From assembly GCF_002939885.1 (NCBI RefSeq), contig NZ_MDED01000006.1, forward strand, positions 62,001 through 126,000: 64,000 nucleotides of DNA. Direction: 5' to 3'. Shown piece after piece: positions 7,929 through 16,940 of this stretch. Origin of the DNA: Xanthomonas cucurbitae. Its GTDB lineage: Bacteria > Pseudomonadota > Gammaproteobacteria > Xanthomonadales > Xanthomonadaceae. A program made the translations under genes and the position numbers. The notes below the pieces were generated by a model, which saw only the letters and a program-made list of their open reading frames with translations, made no database searches and was not told the origin of the DNA. Each line of letters begins with the position of its first letter. Within the stretch, counting starts at the first letter, position 1.

Positions 7929-9956
7929 ATGCTGGAACATTACGGGTTGGTACTTGCGCTGGGTTGTGCGGTGGTGGCAATCGTCTACGGGATGATCCTG
8001 GCGCGCTGGGTGGTCGCGCAGCCGAGCGGCAATGCCCGCATGCAGGAAATTGCCGCCGCGATCCAGGAGGGCGCGCGCGCCTATCTCAACCGGCAATACC
8101 TCTCCATTGCGATCGTTGGCGGCGTGCTGTTCGTGCTGGTCGGGCTGTTCCTCAGCTGGTACACCGCGATTGGTTTTGCGCTCGGCGCCGTGCTGTCCGG
8201 GCTGGCCGGGTATATCGGCATGAACGTGTCGGTGCGGGCCAACGTGCGTACCGCCGAAGCCGCGCGCCAGGGCATCGGCAAGGCGATGGACGTGGCGTTC
8301 CGCGGTGGCGCGATCACCGGCATGCTGGTGGTGGGCCTGGGGCTGCTCGGCGTGGCCGGATACTACGCCGTGCTGCAGGCCATGGGGCTGGCGCTGGAGC
8401 AGAACCTGCATGCCCTGGTGGGGCTGGCGTTCGGGTCGTCGCTGATCTCGATCTTCGCGCGCCTGGGCGGCGGCATCTTCACCAAGGGCGCGGATGTGGG
8501 CGCGGACCTGGTGGGCAAGGTGGAAGCGGGCATTCCCGAAGACGACCCTCGCAATCCGGCGGTGATTGCCGACAACGTGGGCGACAACGTGGGCGATTGC
8601 GCCGGCATGGCGGCCGACCTGTTCGAAACCTACGCGGTGACCGTGATCGCCACGATGCTGCTCGGCAGCCTGACCCTGGCCGAGACGGGGCCGCATGCGG
8701 TGCTGTATCCGCTGGTGCTGGGCGGGGTTTCGATCATCGCCTCGATCGTGGGCGCGGTCTTCGTCAAGGTCAAGACCGGCGGCTCGATCATGGGCGCCCT
8801 CTACAAGGGGGTGATCGTCTCGGGCATCCTGGCGGCGCTGGCGTACTGGCCGATTACCCAGGTGTTGATGCGCGACAACAGCCATGGCGCCACCGCGCTG
8901 TATCTGTGCGCAGTGATCGGCCTGGTGCTGACCGGCCTGATCGTCTGGATCACCGAGTACTACACCGGCACCCAATACGCGCCGGTGCAACAGGTTGCCT
9001 CTGCCAGTACCACCGGCCATGGCACCAACATCATCGCCGGGCTGGGAATTTCGATGAAATCCACCGCGCTGCCGGTGATTGCGGTGTGTGCCGCGATCTG
9101 GAGCGCGTTCCACTTCGGTGGCCTGTACGGCATCGCCATTGCCGCCACCGCCATGTTGTCCATGGCCGGCATGATCGTGGCGCTGGACGCCTACGGCCCC
9201 ATCACCGACAACGCCGGCGGCATCGCCGAGATGGCCGAGCTGCCACCGGAAGTGCGCAGCATCACCGACCCGCTGGATGCGGTGGGCAACACCACCAAGG
9301 CGGTGACCAAGGGCTATGCGATCGGATCGGCGGCGCTGGCCGCGCTGGTGCTGTTCGCCGACTACACCCACAACCTGCAGGCCGCCCATCCCGGCCAGGT
9401 GTTTGCCTTCGACCTGTCCGACCACACGGTCATCATCGGCCTGTTGATCGGCGGCCTGATTCCGTATCTGTTCGGGGCGATGGCGATGGAAGCGGTGGGC
9501 CGTGCGGCAGGCGCGGTGGTGGAAGAAGTGCGCCGCCAGTTCCGCGAGATCCCCGGCATCATGGCCGGCACCGCCAAGCCGCAGTACGACCGGGCGGTGG
9601 ACATGCTGACCCGCTCGGCGATCCGCGAAATGATCGTGCCCTCGCTGCTGCCGGTGGTGGTCCCGATCGTGGTGGGCGTGTTGCTGGGGCCGCGCGCACT
9701 GGGCGGCCTGCTGATCGGCACCATCGTCACCGGGCTGTTCCTGGCCATTTCCATGACCACCGGCGGTGGTGCCTGGGACAACGCCAAGAAATACATCGAA
9801 GACGGCCACTTCGGCGGCAAGGGCAGCGAGGCGCACAAGGCGGCGATCACCGGCGATACCGTCGGCGACCCGTACAAGGACACCGCAGGCCCGGCGATCA
9901 ACCCGCTAATCAAGATCATCAACATCGTGGCGCTGTTGCTGGTGCCCTTGCTCTAG
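7929..9956 (+). CDS. hppA: H+-translocating membrane pyrophosphatase
   Basis: The 675-residue multi-span membrane enzyme hydrolyses PPi and pumps protons. The PPi-binding block is clear ([20 protein letters not shown], then [19 protein letters not shown]), as is the C-terminal [18 protein letters not shown] motif. The [16 protein letters not shown] segment has Lys where K+-dependent enzymes have Ala, so K+-independent H+ pumping is expected. ATG 7929 is chosen because GAGGGG lies just upstream (7921-7926) and the product begins directly with the first membrane helix. It works with pfp and ppa on the same metabolite. Confidence 0.95.
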   Translation: MLEHYGLVLALGCAVVAIVYGMILARWVVAQPSGNARMQEIAAAIQEGARAYLNRQYLSIAIVGGVLFVLVGLFLSWYTAIGFALGAVLSGLAGYIGMNVSVRANVRTAEAARQGIGKAMDVAFRGGAITGMLVVGLGLLGVAGYYAVLQAMGLALEQNLHALVGLAFGSSLISIFARLGGGIFTKGADVGADLVGKVEAGIPEDDPRNPAVIADNVGDNVGDCAGMAADLFETYAVTVIATMLLGSLTLAETGPHAVLYPLVLGGVSIIASIVGAVFVKVKTGGSIMGALYKGVIVSGILAALAYWPITQVLMRDNSHGATALYLCAVIGLVLTGLIVWITEYYTGTQYAPVQQVASASTTGHGTNIIAGLGISMKSTALPVIAVCAAIWSAFHFGGLYGIAIAATAMLSMAGMIVALDAYGPITDNAGGIAEMAELPPEVRSITDPLDAVGNTTKAVTKGYAIGSAALAALVLFADYTHNLQAAHPGQVFAFDLSDHTVIIGLLIGGLIPYLFGAMAMEAVGRAAGAVVEEVRRQFREIPGIMAGTAKPQYDRAVDMLTRSAIREMIVPSLLPVVVPIVVGVLLGPRALGGLLIGTIVTGLFLAISMTTGGGAWDNAKKYIEDGHFGGKGSEAHKAAITGDTVGDPYKDTAGPAINPLIKIINIVALLLVPLL

Positions 9957-9979
9957 CGCGGCTGACCGGCCAGCCGCGC
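9956..9979 (+). terminator. Stem-loop at the hppA stop
   Basis: GCGCGGCTG (9956-9964) pairs with CAGCCGCGC (9971-9979) and starts at the last base of the hppA stop codon. No T-run follows, so it may instead stabilise the transcript end. Confidence 0.35.
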
Positions 9980-10157
9980 CTGCGGCGCTTCCGGGTTGGC
10001 GCGGCGGCGCGGGCGGCGCAATCGGGCGGGTCCGGCCAGCCGCACCGTCAGGCCGTGGCCGGCCATCGGATCTGCGCCCATTCAGGGTCGCTGCAGCGCA
10101 ACAGCCGAACGCGTAGAATCGCGCTCCACACACTGCTGACGCCTCGGAGCTACGCGC

Positions 10158-10694
10158 ATGGGTCTTGAACTGGTCACCTCTGGCAAGAATCTGCCGGAAG
10201 AAATCAACGTCGTCATCGAAATCCCCAAGGATTCCGAGCCAGTCAAGTACGAAGTGGACAAGGCCAGCGGGGCGATCTTCGTCGATCGCATCCTGTCCAC
10301 CCCGATGCGCTACCCCTGCAACTACGGCTATGTGCCCAACACCTTGTGCGGCGACGGCGATCCGGCCGACGTGCTGGTGGTGCTGCCGCTGCCGCTGGTG
10401 CCGGGCTCGGTGGTGCGTTGCCGCCCGGTGGGCGTGCTGCGCATGAGCGACGAAGCCGGCAGCGATGAAAAGATCCTGGCGGTGCCGATCGAGAAGATCT
10501 TCTCCGGCTACGCGCACATCGAGGACATCAACCAGGTGTCCAGCCACTGGATGGAGCGTATCGGCCACTTCTTCGAACATTACAAGGATCTGGAGAAGGG
10601 CAAGTGGGTCAAGCTAGACGGCTGGGGCGGTGCAGCCGAGGCCAAGCGCATCCTGGTCGAATCGGTGGAACGCTTCAATTCCGACGTGGCCTGA
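10158..10694 (+). CDS. ppa: Soluble inorganic pyrophosphatase (family I)
   Basis: The 178-residue cytosolic enzyme hydrolyses PPi to two phosphates. The family I signature DGDPADVLV (residues 66-74) supplies the metal-binding aspartates, and the N-terminal [19 protein letters not shown] block, YPCNYGYVP and the C-terminal [12 protein letters not shown] segment are all typical. Its presence beside hppA and pfp means that soluble, proton-pumping and sugar-phosphorylating uses of PPi are encoded within 6 kb. Confidence 0.97.
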   Translation: MGLELVTSGKNLPEEINVVIEIPKDSEPVKYEVDKASGAIFVDRILSTPMRYPCNYGYVPNTLCGDGDPADVLVVLPLPLVPGSVVRCRPVGVLRMSDEAGSDEKILAVPIEKIFSGYAHIEDINQVSSHWMERIGHFFEHYKDLEKGKWVKLDGWGGAAEAKRILVESVERFNSDVA

Positions 10695-10712
10695 GCGGTT
10701 CGGCATGCAATG

Positions 10713-10761
10713 GCCCCGCGCAGTGCGGGGCGCTCGGGATCACGCTTCCGGCGTGATCCCG
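10713..10761 (+). terminator. Two stem-loops after ppa
   Basis: GCCCCGC...GCGGGGC is followed by CGGGATCACGC (10735-10745) pairing with GCGTGATCCCG (10751-10761). Neither has a T-run. Their position right after ppa suggests an RNA 3' end structure or terminator. Confidence 0.4.
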
Positions 10762-10841
10762 ATGACCGCCGGCGGCAGATTAGGTACATTGCCAATTGCG
10801 TATGACCGGTGTCCGTCACCGGTGACATCTGGGGAAATGTC

Positions 10842-11957
10842 TTGCGTATTCTGTTTGTGGGGGACGAAGCCAGCCTTCCGTCCGACCTGATCGACTATGT
10901 TGCCGAGCTCGGCGAGCAGTGGCAGGCGCAGCGGGTCGCCGATGGAAATTCGGCGATCGCCGCGGCCGCGCTGTCGCCCTTCGATGCGGTGATCGTGGCG
11001 CCGGTGCTGCCGGACCTGACGGCCGCCACCTTGCTGGGGCAGATCCGCACCCTGCGGCCGGACACGATCCGGATCGCGCTGATCGATGCCCAGGACGGCC
11101 AGCGGACGCCGCCCGCCCGCATCATCGGCGTGGCACACCGCTTCCTGCCGATGCCGCTGGCACCGGAGGTGCTGCTCGAAGCGGTCACCAGCCTGGAAGA
11201 ATTGCGCGATCTGCTAGGCAACCCACGCCTGCGCGCGGCCATTGGCCGGATCGAGAAACTGCCTTCGCCACCGCATCTATACCTGAGCCTGATGCATGCG
11301 CTGGAAGAACAGGATGGCGCCGATGCGGCCGATATCGCCAAGCTGATCGCGGGCGACCCGGCCATCGCCGCCAAGGTGTTGCAGCTGTGCAACTCGGCGT
11401 TCTTCTCCGGCGGGCGCAGCATCACCGACCTGCGCACGGCGGTCACCCGCCTGGGCGTGGCGACGCTGCGCGACCTAGTGCTGGTCAGCGAGGTCTTCTC
11501 GATACAGACGCTGACACCGGCCGAGCGCAGCGTGATGCAGCGCCGCTCCCTGCTCTCCTCGCGGCTGGCAGCCAAGGTGTTGCCGCCAACCAGCGCGGAA
11601 CTGGGTTCCACCGCTGCACTGCTGGCCGATATCGGCCTGCTGCTGCCGGGTGTGCGCGACGAGCGCGAGCCACTGCCGGAAGGCGGCGACGAGCGCCTGG
11701 GTCATACCGAAGCCGGCGCCTACCTGCTTGGCCTGTGGGGCCTGCCGATGCCGATCATCGAAGCGGTCGCCTTCCATCGCCACCCGCAGCGCTCCAGCGT
11801 GCGCAGCTTCTGGGTCACCGGCGCGGTGCATGTGGCCACGGCACTGGCCAGCGGCGAGATGGTGGACGAAGAGTATCTGTCAAAGGTTGGCGTGATCGCC
11901 CGCCTGCCCACCTGGCGCGAACAGGCCGATACCCTGCTGGGTCTTACCGAAGCGTGA
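10842..11957 (+). CDS. HDOD-domain protein with a degenerate receiver domain
   Basis: The 371-residue protein has a receiver-like fold at residues 1-120 and an HDOD domain from about 130 (LPSPPHLYLSLMHALEE, then DPAIAAKVLQLCNSAFF), the arrangement of HDOD signalling proteins. In the receiver, the position equivalent to the phosphoacceptor Asp appears to be Ala (DAVIVAPVLPDL instead of the usual D-x-x-L-L-D pattern), so classical phosphorylation is unlikely. TTG 10842 is preferred because GGGGA lies 6 bases before it and the product begins MRILFVGDEA like a receiver; an in-frame GTG at 10809 is the alternative. It is followed by convergent genes. Confidence 0.85.
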   Translation: MRILFVGDEASLPSDLIDYVAELGEQWQAQRVADGNSAIAAAALSPFDAVIVAPVLPDLTAATLLGQIRTLRPDTIRIALIDAQDGQRTPPARIIGVAHRFLPMPLAPEVLLEAVTSLEELRDLLGNPRLRAAIGRIEKLPSPPHLYLSLMHALEEQDGADAADIAKLIAGDPAIAAKVLQLCNSAFFSGGRSITDLRTAVTRLGVATLRDLVLVSEVFSIQTLTPAERSVMQRRSLLSSRLAAKVLPPTSAELGSTAALLADIGLLLPGVRDEREPLPEGGDERLGHTEAGAYLLGLWGLPMPIIEAVAFHRHPQRSSVRSFWVTGAVHVATALASGEMVDEEYLSKVGVIARLPTWREQADTLLGLTEA

Positions 11958-12070
11958 TCGGCTGACCGCGTTCTGCCACTGAAACGACACAAGGCGCGAG
12001 AAGCCGTTGCGATCTACAAGAACGTCTTTGCACGGATTCGCAACAGCGCAGGAACGTCTGGGCTAGTCTG

Positions 12071-12559
12071 CTAGGCAACCTGAGCGTAAGCCAGCGCCTC
12101 GTTGGCCCTGCCAGAGCCGGTCCTGTCGATCAGCTCCCACCCGATCATGGCAAGGCCGACCGTCTTGGGGATCAGCTTCTCGCCGCTCCTGTAGTAAGCC
12201 AGCATCCGCCGACTGAGACCCAGCGCATCGGCGGCCTGGTCCAGTGTCAGGTGGTGGGATTCCATCCAGGCGATGACCTGCGAGTGGGAAAAATGGCCGG
12301 CTTGCTCGATCGCCATTGCGCGCAGGTTGTCGCTCGCCAGGGTCAAGGCATCGTTACCGGCGAAGGTGACGCCCCGGCTCCATTCGTCCAGGCCGACCTG
12401 TGCGAAAACGTCAGGATCGGCCAGCAGGGCAAGGGTGGGGTGAGCGTCGATCACATTGGAGAGATCCACCTCGGCGGCGAACCCATCCGCAAAAGAAAGG
12501 GCGAGGCGGGCACGACCCGCCAGCGTGGCACGGGTCATAAAAAACTGCGGCTGGTTCAC
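12071..12559 (-). CDS. DUF2442 protein with C-terminal HTH
   Basis: The 162-residue protein has a DUF2442 domain at residues 1-90 (LALSFADGFAAEVDLSNVI, then LADPDVFAQVGLDEWSRG) joined to an XRE-like helix-turn-helix (LTLDQAADALGLSRRMLAYY). GTG 12559 overlaps the stop of the upstream DUF4160 gene (GTGA), implying translational coupling; an ATG seven codons in is an alternative start. DUF2442 and DUF4160 genes often occur as adjacent pairs, and a toxin-antitoxin-like role has been suggested. Here the HTH makes this the probable DNA-binding autoregulator of the pair. Confidence 0.8.
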   Translation of the reverse strand: MNQPQFFMTRATLAGRARLALSFADGFAAEVDLSNVIDAHPTLALLADPDVFAQVGLDEWSRGVTFAGNDALTLASDNLRAMAIEQAGHFSHSQVIAWMESHHLTLDQAADALGLSRRMLAYYRSGEKLIPKTVGLAMIGWELIDRTGSGRANEALAYAQVA

Positions 12560-12786
12560 GGATTCAACTCCTGCCAGTTGGCATTGAGGAGAGGGACGTT
12601 GCCGGCAGCCCATTCCAGGGCCTCGGCCAGTTCACGCGCCTTGAGGCTGCTGGTCAGGGTCTTGAGGGTGGCGATCATGACAAGCGCCTCGCGGCCATCA
12701 CGCATGCGCACATGGAAATGTGGCGGCTGGTGGTCAGCGGCGTACATGGTGATGGTGCAGTTCTGTAGGCGGATGATCGTCGGCAC
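12556..12786 (-). CDS. DUF4160 protein
   Basis: The 76-residue protein matches the DUF4160 pattern: an N-terminal strand (MPTIIRLQNCTITMY), then HQPPHFHVRMRDG, where the histidine-rich PPHFHV motif is diagnostic. It starts with GTG and is the first gene of a two-gene operon with the DUF2442-HTH gene. No ribosome-binding site precedes it. A sigma70-like promoter (-35 TTGCAA, -10 TAAAGT) lies so close that transcription would begin at about the start codon, suggesting a leaderless mRNA. Its biochemical function is unknown. Confidence 0.75.
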   Translation of the reverse strand: MPTIIRLQNCTITMYAADHQPPHFHVRMRDGREALVMIATLKTLTSSLKARELAEALEWAAGNVPLLNANWQELNP

Positions 12787-12792
12787 GATCGT

Positions 12793-12829
12793 ACTTTAGT
12801 GCAACCATTGCACTATTGCAATCGTTGCA
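12793..12829 (-). promoter_or_regulatory. Promoter with two tandem operator-like palindromes
   Basis: On the minus strand, -35 TTGCAA (12816-12821) and -10 TAAAGT (12793-12798) are 17 bases apart. Two palindromes of identical design, TGCAA-N3-TTGCA, lie at 12800-12812 and 12817-12829, 17 bases centre to centre. One covers the spacer and the other covers the -35. This is the expected layout for repression by the HTH protein of the downstream module. Confidence 0.6.
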
Positions 12830-12927
12830 TTCCCTCGTGTTCAAGTCGTCTTGCGTTGTTGCGTTGTTGCGCTGCAGCCACGTCGTGCCCGACGCAGCGT
12901 GTTCGAGAACCACGTTGGTGAATACAC

Positions 12928-12962
12928 AAAAAAAATGCCAGTCAGCGTTAACTGACTGGCAT
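12928..12962 (-). terminator. Rho-independent terminator of the TonB receptor gene
   Basis: Read on the minus strand, ATGCCAGTCAG pairs with CTGACTGGCAT around a 6-base loop and is followed by a run of seven or eight Ts. It lies about 40 bases after the receptor stop. Confidence 0.9.
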
Positions 12963-13002
12963 CAGGCATTCAGCCCGCGTCTGTGTCACGACGCTTCGAT
13001 CA

Positions 13003-15888
13003 TCAGAAGCGCTGGTTGTACTGCACGAACAGGAAGCGGTCGTAGTCCAGCATCGGATCGATCGCTGCGGTGCTGCTGTTGGTGATCGAGTAGGTCACCG
13101 GCGGCTGCTTGTTCCAGATGTTGCGGGCGCCGACGGTCACGCTGCCGTCCCACGGAGCCTGCCAGGTAACCGACACGTCCTGGTAGGAGATCGAGCCCTT
13201 CTTGTTGGCGCCGGTACCGCCGCCCCAGCCCGGATTGGCGGTCTGGTAGGTCGGATCGTTGCACTCGATGCCAGCCGCTGCATCCCAGCAGTAGTCACGG
13301 AAGCCGCCGTAGTAGCGCAGGTTCCAGTTGGCCGACAGCGAACCCAGCGACCAGTCCACACCCAGGGTGGCGCGCACACGCGGGAAGTTCCAGTAACCGG
13401 CCGAATTGGCCCAGTCTGCACCAGACTCGGCCTGCGACTTGTAGGTCGCCAGGTAGTTGGTGTCCAGGTTGAAGGCGAACTTGCCGTAGGCGGTTTCCGG
13501 CATGCGGTAGCGCACGCCGAAGTTGTAGCCTTCGGTTTCCAGGCGACCCAGGTTGACGTTGCCGCGGCTCAGCGTGGTGACCTGGCCGGTGACCGCATCG
13601 CGCGCAAAGTCTGCGCAGTAGTTTTCCAGATTATTGAGGTAACAATTGTTCAACACATCATTGGCGGTCAGCGCGGTGATGATGTTGGAGATCGAAATGC
13701 GGTACCAGTCCAGCGACAGGTCCAGGCCCTGCACCCACTGCGGGCTGTACACCATGCCCACGGTACGGGTGATGCTGTTTTCCGGCTGCAACTCCGCATT
13801 GCCCACGCCGGAATTGAACGGCGCGTTGCCCTGCACGTCGCGACGCGTCACCGGGTTACCGGCCGTGTCGGTCTGGCGGAAGCCAGCCGGCACTTGACCC
13901 GCGCAACGTGCTGCCACGCCCGCATTGCCCAGCGAACCGAAGGTGGCATCGCACGGGTCGGTGAAGGTGTCGAAGGTCTGCGAGCCGCCGCCGAAGGTGT
14001 CCGACAGCGTCGGCGCACGGAAGCCGGTGCCGTAGGTACCGCGCACCAGCAGGTCGTCGATCGGCTTCCAGGTGAAGCTGAACTTGCTGTTGGTGGTGTC
14101 GCCGAAGCGGCTGTAGTTGCTGTAGCGCGCGGCCACGTCGAACGACAGTTCCTTGGCGCCCGGCAGATCCTTCAGCACCGGGATCAGCAGTTCCAGATAG
14201 GCTTCGTTGGTCTGGTAACGACCTTCGGTGGCCTGCGCAGCGAGGTCGGTGGTGTAACCGGCGCTGGACAGCTGGTCCGGGAAGTCATAGCCGCTGATCT
14301 GGCGGTGTTCGAAGCCTGCGGCGACGCCCAGCTCGCCGGCCGGCAGATCCACCAGGCCGCCGGTGATGTTGGCGGTCCACTGCTTGCTCAGGCTTTGCTG
14401 CGTGGACTGGCCCAGCGCATTGATGTACTGCAGCGCGTTCGGCGTGGAGGCCGACGGGCCACCCAGGATGTTGAACGGGGTGCACTGACCCAGCGCATTG
14501 CTGGTGCCCAGCGCGATCGGAGCCGCTGCGGTACCGCACTGCACCTGACCCTGTGCATTGAGGAACGACGGGCCCAGCGCCTTCTGCAACGCCAGCAGGT
14601 TGATGTTGCCGCGCGACACCTGCGTTACATCGTACTTGTTGTAGTTGAAGCCCACGTCCCAGTTCCAGCCATGGCTGCCAACGTCGAACACGCCTTCCAG
14701 CGCTGCATCGAAGTGCAGGCTCTTGACGTTGCTTTCGGTGGTGCGCGGCAGTTCGGTCGTACGACGGAACCAGCTGGTGATGTCCTGGCCAATCGGGTTG
14801 TAGTAGCTGGCGCCACTGATCGCCACCGGGAACTGCGGCTGCGAAGCGGCCTGCAGCGGGTAACCGGCAATCTGGCGGTTCGAGTCGCGCTCGGAGTACA
14901 TCGCCGTCGACTTGAAGGTGAGGCTGTCGGTGAGGTTGTAGCTGCCGGTGGTGAAGATCGACTTGTTGCGGCTGGACTGCTGCAACATCATCTGGTCGAC
15001 GGAGTTGAAGTAATCGTCGGTGGTGATGTCGTTGTGGTAGTTGGCGATATTGCGCGAATCGGCACCCACGCCACGGCCGTCGAACGAACCGGTGTGGTTG
15101 AGGATGAAGGTTTCGCCGCCGGAGGTGAAACGACCCCACGGGCCAGTCGCGCTCAGGCCGTCTTCGATATGGTTCGGGCCGGCCGAATAGCGGGTCAGCG
15201 CGCGATCCTTGGCCCACACCGGGTCTTCGTTGGTGTAGTTGGCGCCGAACACCAGCGAGGAACGATCGGTGGTGGTGCCGGCGGTGAAGGAGTACTGCTC
15301 CTTGGAACCGTCGCCACGGCCGTTCTGGCCGAAGTACGCCGAGGCTTCGGCACCGTCGTAGTTCTGGCGCAGGATGATGTTGACCACACCGGCCACGGCA
15401 TCGGAGCCATAGATCGCCGAGGCGCCGTCCTTCAGGACTTCGATGCGCTCGATCAGCGAGCTGGGGATGGTGGACATGTCGGTCAGGCCGTTCAGGCTAC
15501 TGGTCCAACGCTTGCCATTCACCAGCACCAGGGTGCGGTTTTCATTCAGGTTGTACAGGTTGACGTACTGGCCGCCCTGCTCCGCGTTGGAGGTCAGCAC
15601 CGCCGCCTTGCTGTAGGTCTGCGTGCCGGCGATCGACAGGTTCTGGAGGATGTCGCCAACGCTCACCAGACCGGACTTCTGGATGTCCTGCTGGGACACG
15701 GTGAACACCGGCTGGGCGGTTTCCACGTCGACCGAGCGGATGCGCGAGCCGGTGATCTCGATGCGGTCCAGCGTCGTGGTCGACGGGGCGGACTGCTCTT
15801 GTGCATTGGCGGCAAACGCCGGCGTCAACGCGATCGCAATACCGGCGGGCAACAGGCCCAGCCGCACTACGGAAGTGCGAAGGTTCAT
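13003..15888 (-). CDS. TonB-dependent outer-membrane receptor
   Basis: The 961-residue protein has a signal peptide (ending near AFAANA), an N-terminal plug with LDRIEITGSRIRSVDVETAQ and the plug segments VLVNGKRW and IERIEVLKDGASAIYGSDAV, a 22-strand-type barrel, and a terminal aromatic residue (VQYNQRF). It imports an unidentified ligand using TonB energy. ATG 15888 has GGAGAG at good spacing. It is followed by a strong terminator and preceded by an AraC-type and a CadC-type regulator on the same strand, suggesting that the regulators control it. The ligand cannot be told; no iron-siderophore gene is nearby. Confidence 0.92.
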   Translation of the reverse strand: MNLRTSVVRLGLLPAGIAIALTPAFAANAQEQSAPSTTTLDRIEITGSRIRSVDVETAQPVFTVSQQDIQKSGLVSVGDILQNLSIAGTQTYSKAAVLTSNAEQGGQYVNLYNLNENRTLVLVNGKRWTSSLNGLTDMSTIPSSLIERIEVLKDGASAIYGSDAVAGVVNIILRQNYDGAEASAYFGQNGRGDGSKEQYSFTAGTTTDRSSLVFGANYTNEDPVWAKDRALTRYSAGPNHIEDGLSATGPWGRFTSGGETFILNHTGSFDGRGVGADSRNIANYHNDITTDDYFNSVDQMMLQQSSRNKSIFTTGSYNLTDSLTFKSTAMYSERDSNRQIAGYPLQAASQPQFPVAISGASYYNPIGQDITSWFRRTTELPRTTESNVKSLHFDAALEGVFDVGSHGWNWDVGFNYNKYDVTQVSRGNINLLALQKALGPSFLNAQGQVQCGTAAAPIALGTSNALGQCTPFNILGGPSASTPNALQYINALGQSTQQSLSKQWTANITGGLVDLPAGELGVAAGFEHRQISGYDFPDQLSSAGYTTDLAAQATEGRYQTNEAYLELLIPVLKDLPGAKELSFDVAARYSNYSRFGDTTNSKFSFTWKPIDDLLVRGTYGTGFRAPTLSDTFGGGSQTFDTFTDPCDATFGSLGNAGVAARCAGQVPAGFRQTDTAGNPVTRRDVQGNAPFNSGVGNAELQPENSITRTVGMVYSPQWVQGLDLSLDWYRISISNIITALTANDVLNNCYLNNLENYCADFARDAVTGQVTTLSRGNVNLGRLETEGYNFGVRYRMPETAYGKFAFNLDTNYLATYKSQAESGADWANSAGYWNFPRVRATLGVDWSLGSLSANWNLRYYGGFRDYCWDAAAGIECNDPTYQTANPGWGGGTGANKKGSISYQDVSVTWQAPWDGSVTVGARNIWNKQPPVTYSITNSSTAAIDPMLDYDRFLFVQYNQRF

Positions 15889-15936
15889 CAATCTCTCCAG
15901 GGTTCGTTAGTGGCGCGTTAAGCGCCCCTGTGCAAA

Positions 15937-16830
15937 TTACGGTTGCGTGAACGCCGTCGCTTTGCGGGTCACGTTCCGTGGCTTTGCCGACTCTGGCGGA
16001 ATGCTTGCCTGGTCGCGGTAATGGGAGGCAGAGACGCCGAAGCGTGCGCGGAACGCGCGGGCGAAACTGCAACAGTTATCGAAGCCGCTGGCGGCCGCGA
16101 CCTCGCCGATCATCATCGAGGTGTCACGCAGCAAATCCGAGGCGCGCTCCAGGCGCAAGCGGGCCGACAAGGCCTGCGGGCTTTCCTCGTACAGGCTCTG
16201 GAAGGTCTTGGAGACGTACCAACTGGAGAAGTTGGTCAGTTGCGCCAGTTCACTGATGCGGACCACCCGATCGCTGTTGCCCTCCAGGTACAGCCGGGCG
16301 CGCTGCATGCGGCCGAAGACCTGGCGACGGCGGCTGCGCGAACGCCCCGGGCAGCGCTGTTCCTGTGCAATGAAACCGCGCTGCATGGCGGCCAGATGCA
16401 ACAGCAGCGGCCGTGCCGAGGCAGTGTCGCTACGCGTGGCCGCGTTGCGCCACAGCCGCAGTGCAATGCGCAGATCGCTGCGCGTCAACTGGCTGCGTCC
16501 GGGATAAAGGGTGGCATCGGTCAGTTCGGCCAGCGCTTGCAGGCTATCGCTATCCAGGCCGACACCAACGCATAGCGCACCACGATCGGCCTGCACGGTG
16601 GGTTGGGAGTCCTTGTCGAAGGCGATCCAGTCGCCAGCACGCAGCCGGAAGCGTCCCTCCCTGGACTCCACCCAGGCGCGTCCACGCAGCTGCACCCACA
16701 AGGTGAAGGTGGCCGAGACGGTGCGGATGCTGCCCAGCCGCGACACCGCCAGACACGTCGTCGGGGTCGCGTCGCTGGCAGCGTCCAGCAGCACGGCCAG
16801 ACCGCGGTCGGCGAGGATGACTTGTTGCAT
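15937..16830 (-). CDS. AraC-family transcriptional regulator
   Basis: The 297-residue protein has an N-terminal cupin-like sensing region (residues 1-110) and a C-terminal double HTH typical of AraC (RISELAQLTNFSSWYVSKTF, then IGEVAAASGFDNCCSFARAF and FGVSASHYR). ATG 16830 begins MQQVILADRG. The frame is open much further upstream, but that part overlaps the next gene in another frame and looks non-coding. It lies 48 bases upstream of the TonB-dependent receptor on the same strand, so it is the probable local regulator. Confidence 0.88.
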   Translation of the reverse strand: MQQVILADRGLAVLLDAASDATPTTCLAVSRLGSIRTVSATFTLWVQLRGRAWVESREGRFRLRAGDWIAFDKDSQPTVQADRGALCVGVGLDSDSLQALAELTDATLYPGRSQLTRSDLRIALRLWRNAATRSDTASARPLLLHLAAMQRGFIAQEQRCPGRSRSRRRQVFGRMQRARLYLEGNSDRVVRISELAQLTNFSSWYVSKTFQSLYEESPQALSARLRLERASDLLRDTSMMIGEVAAASGFDNCCSFARAFRARFGVSASHYRDQASIPPESAKPRNVTRKATAFTQP

Positions 16831-16940
16831 GTTGGCGGCCCCCTGTACAAAAGAGCGCCCAGTGTTTTGCCGAATCCGGCGCCAGTCAGGACGTTCCGAC
16901 GAAGCTGTGCCGAAATCGCCACGAAGCCTTTCCGAAGAAC

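Noticed and set aside
7686-9836. A 716-codon minus-strand open frame
   Set aside because: It is antisense to hppA and its product is a His/Gln/Arg-rich low-complexity sequence with no family resemblance.
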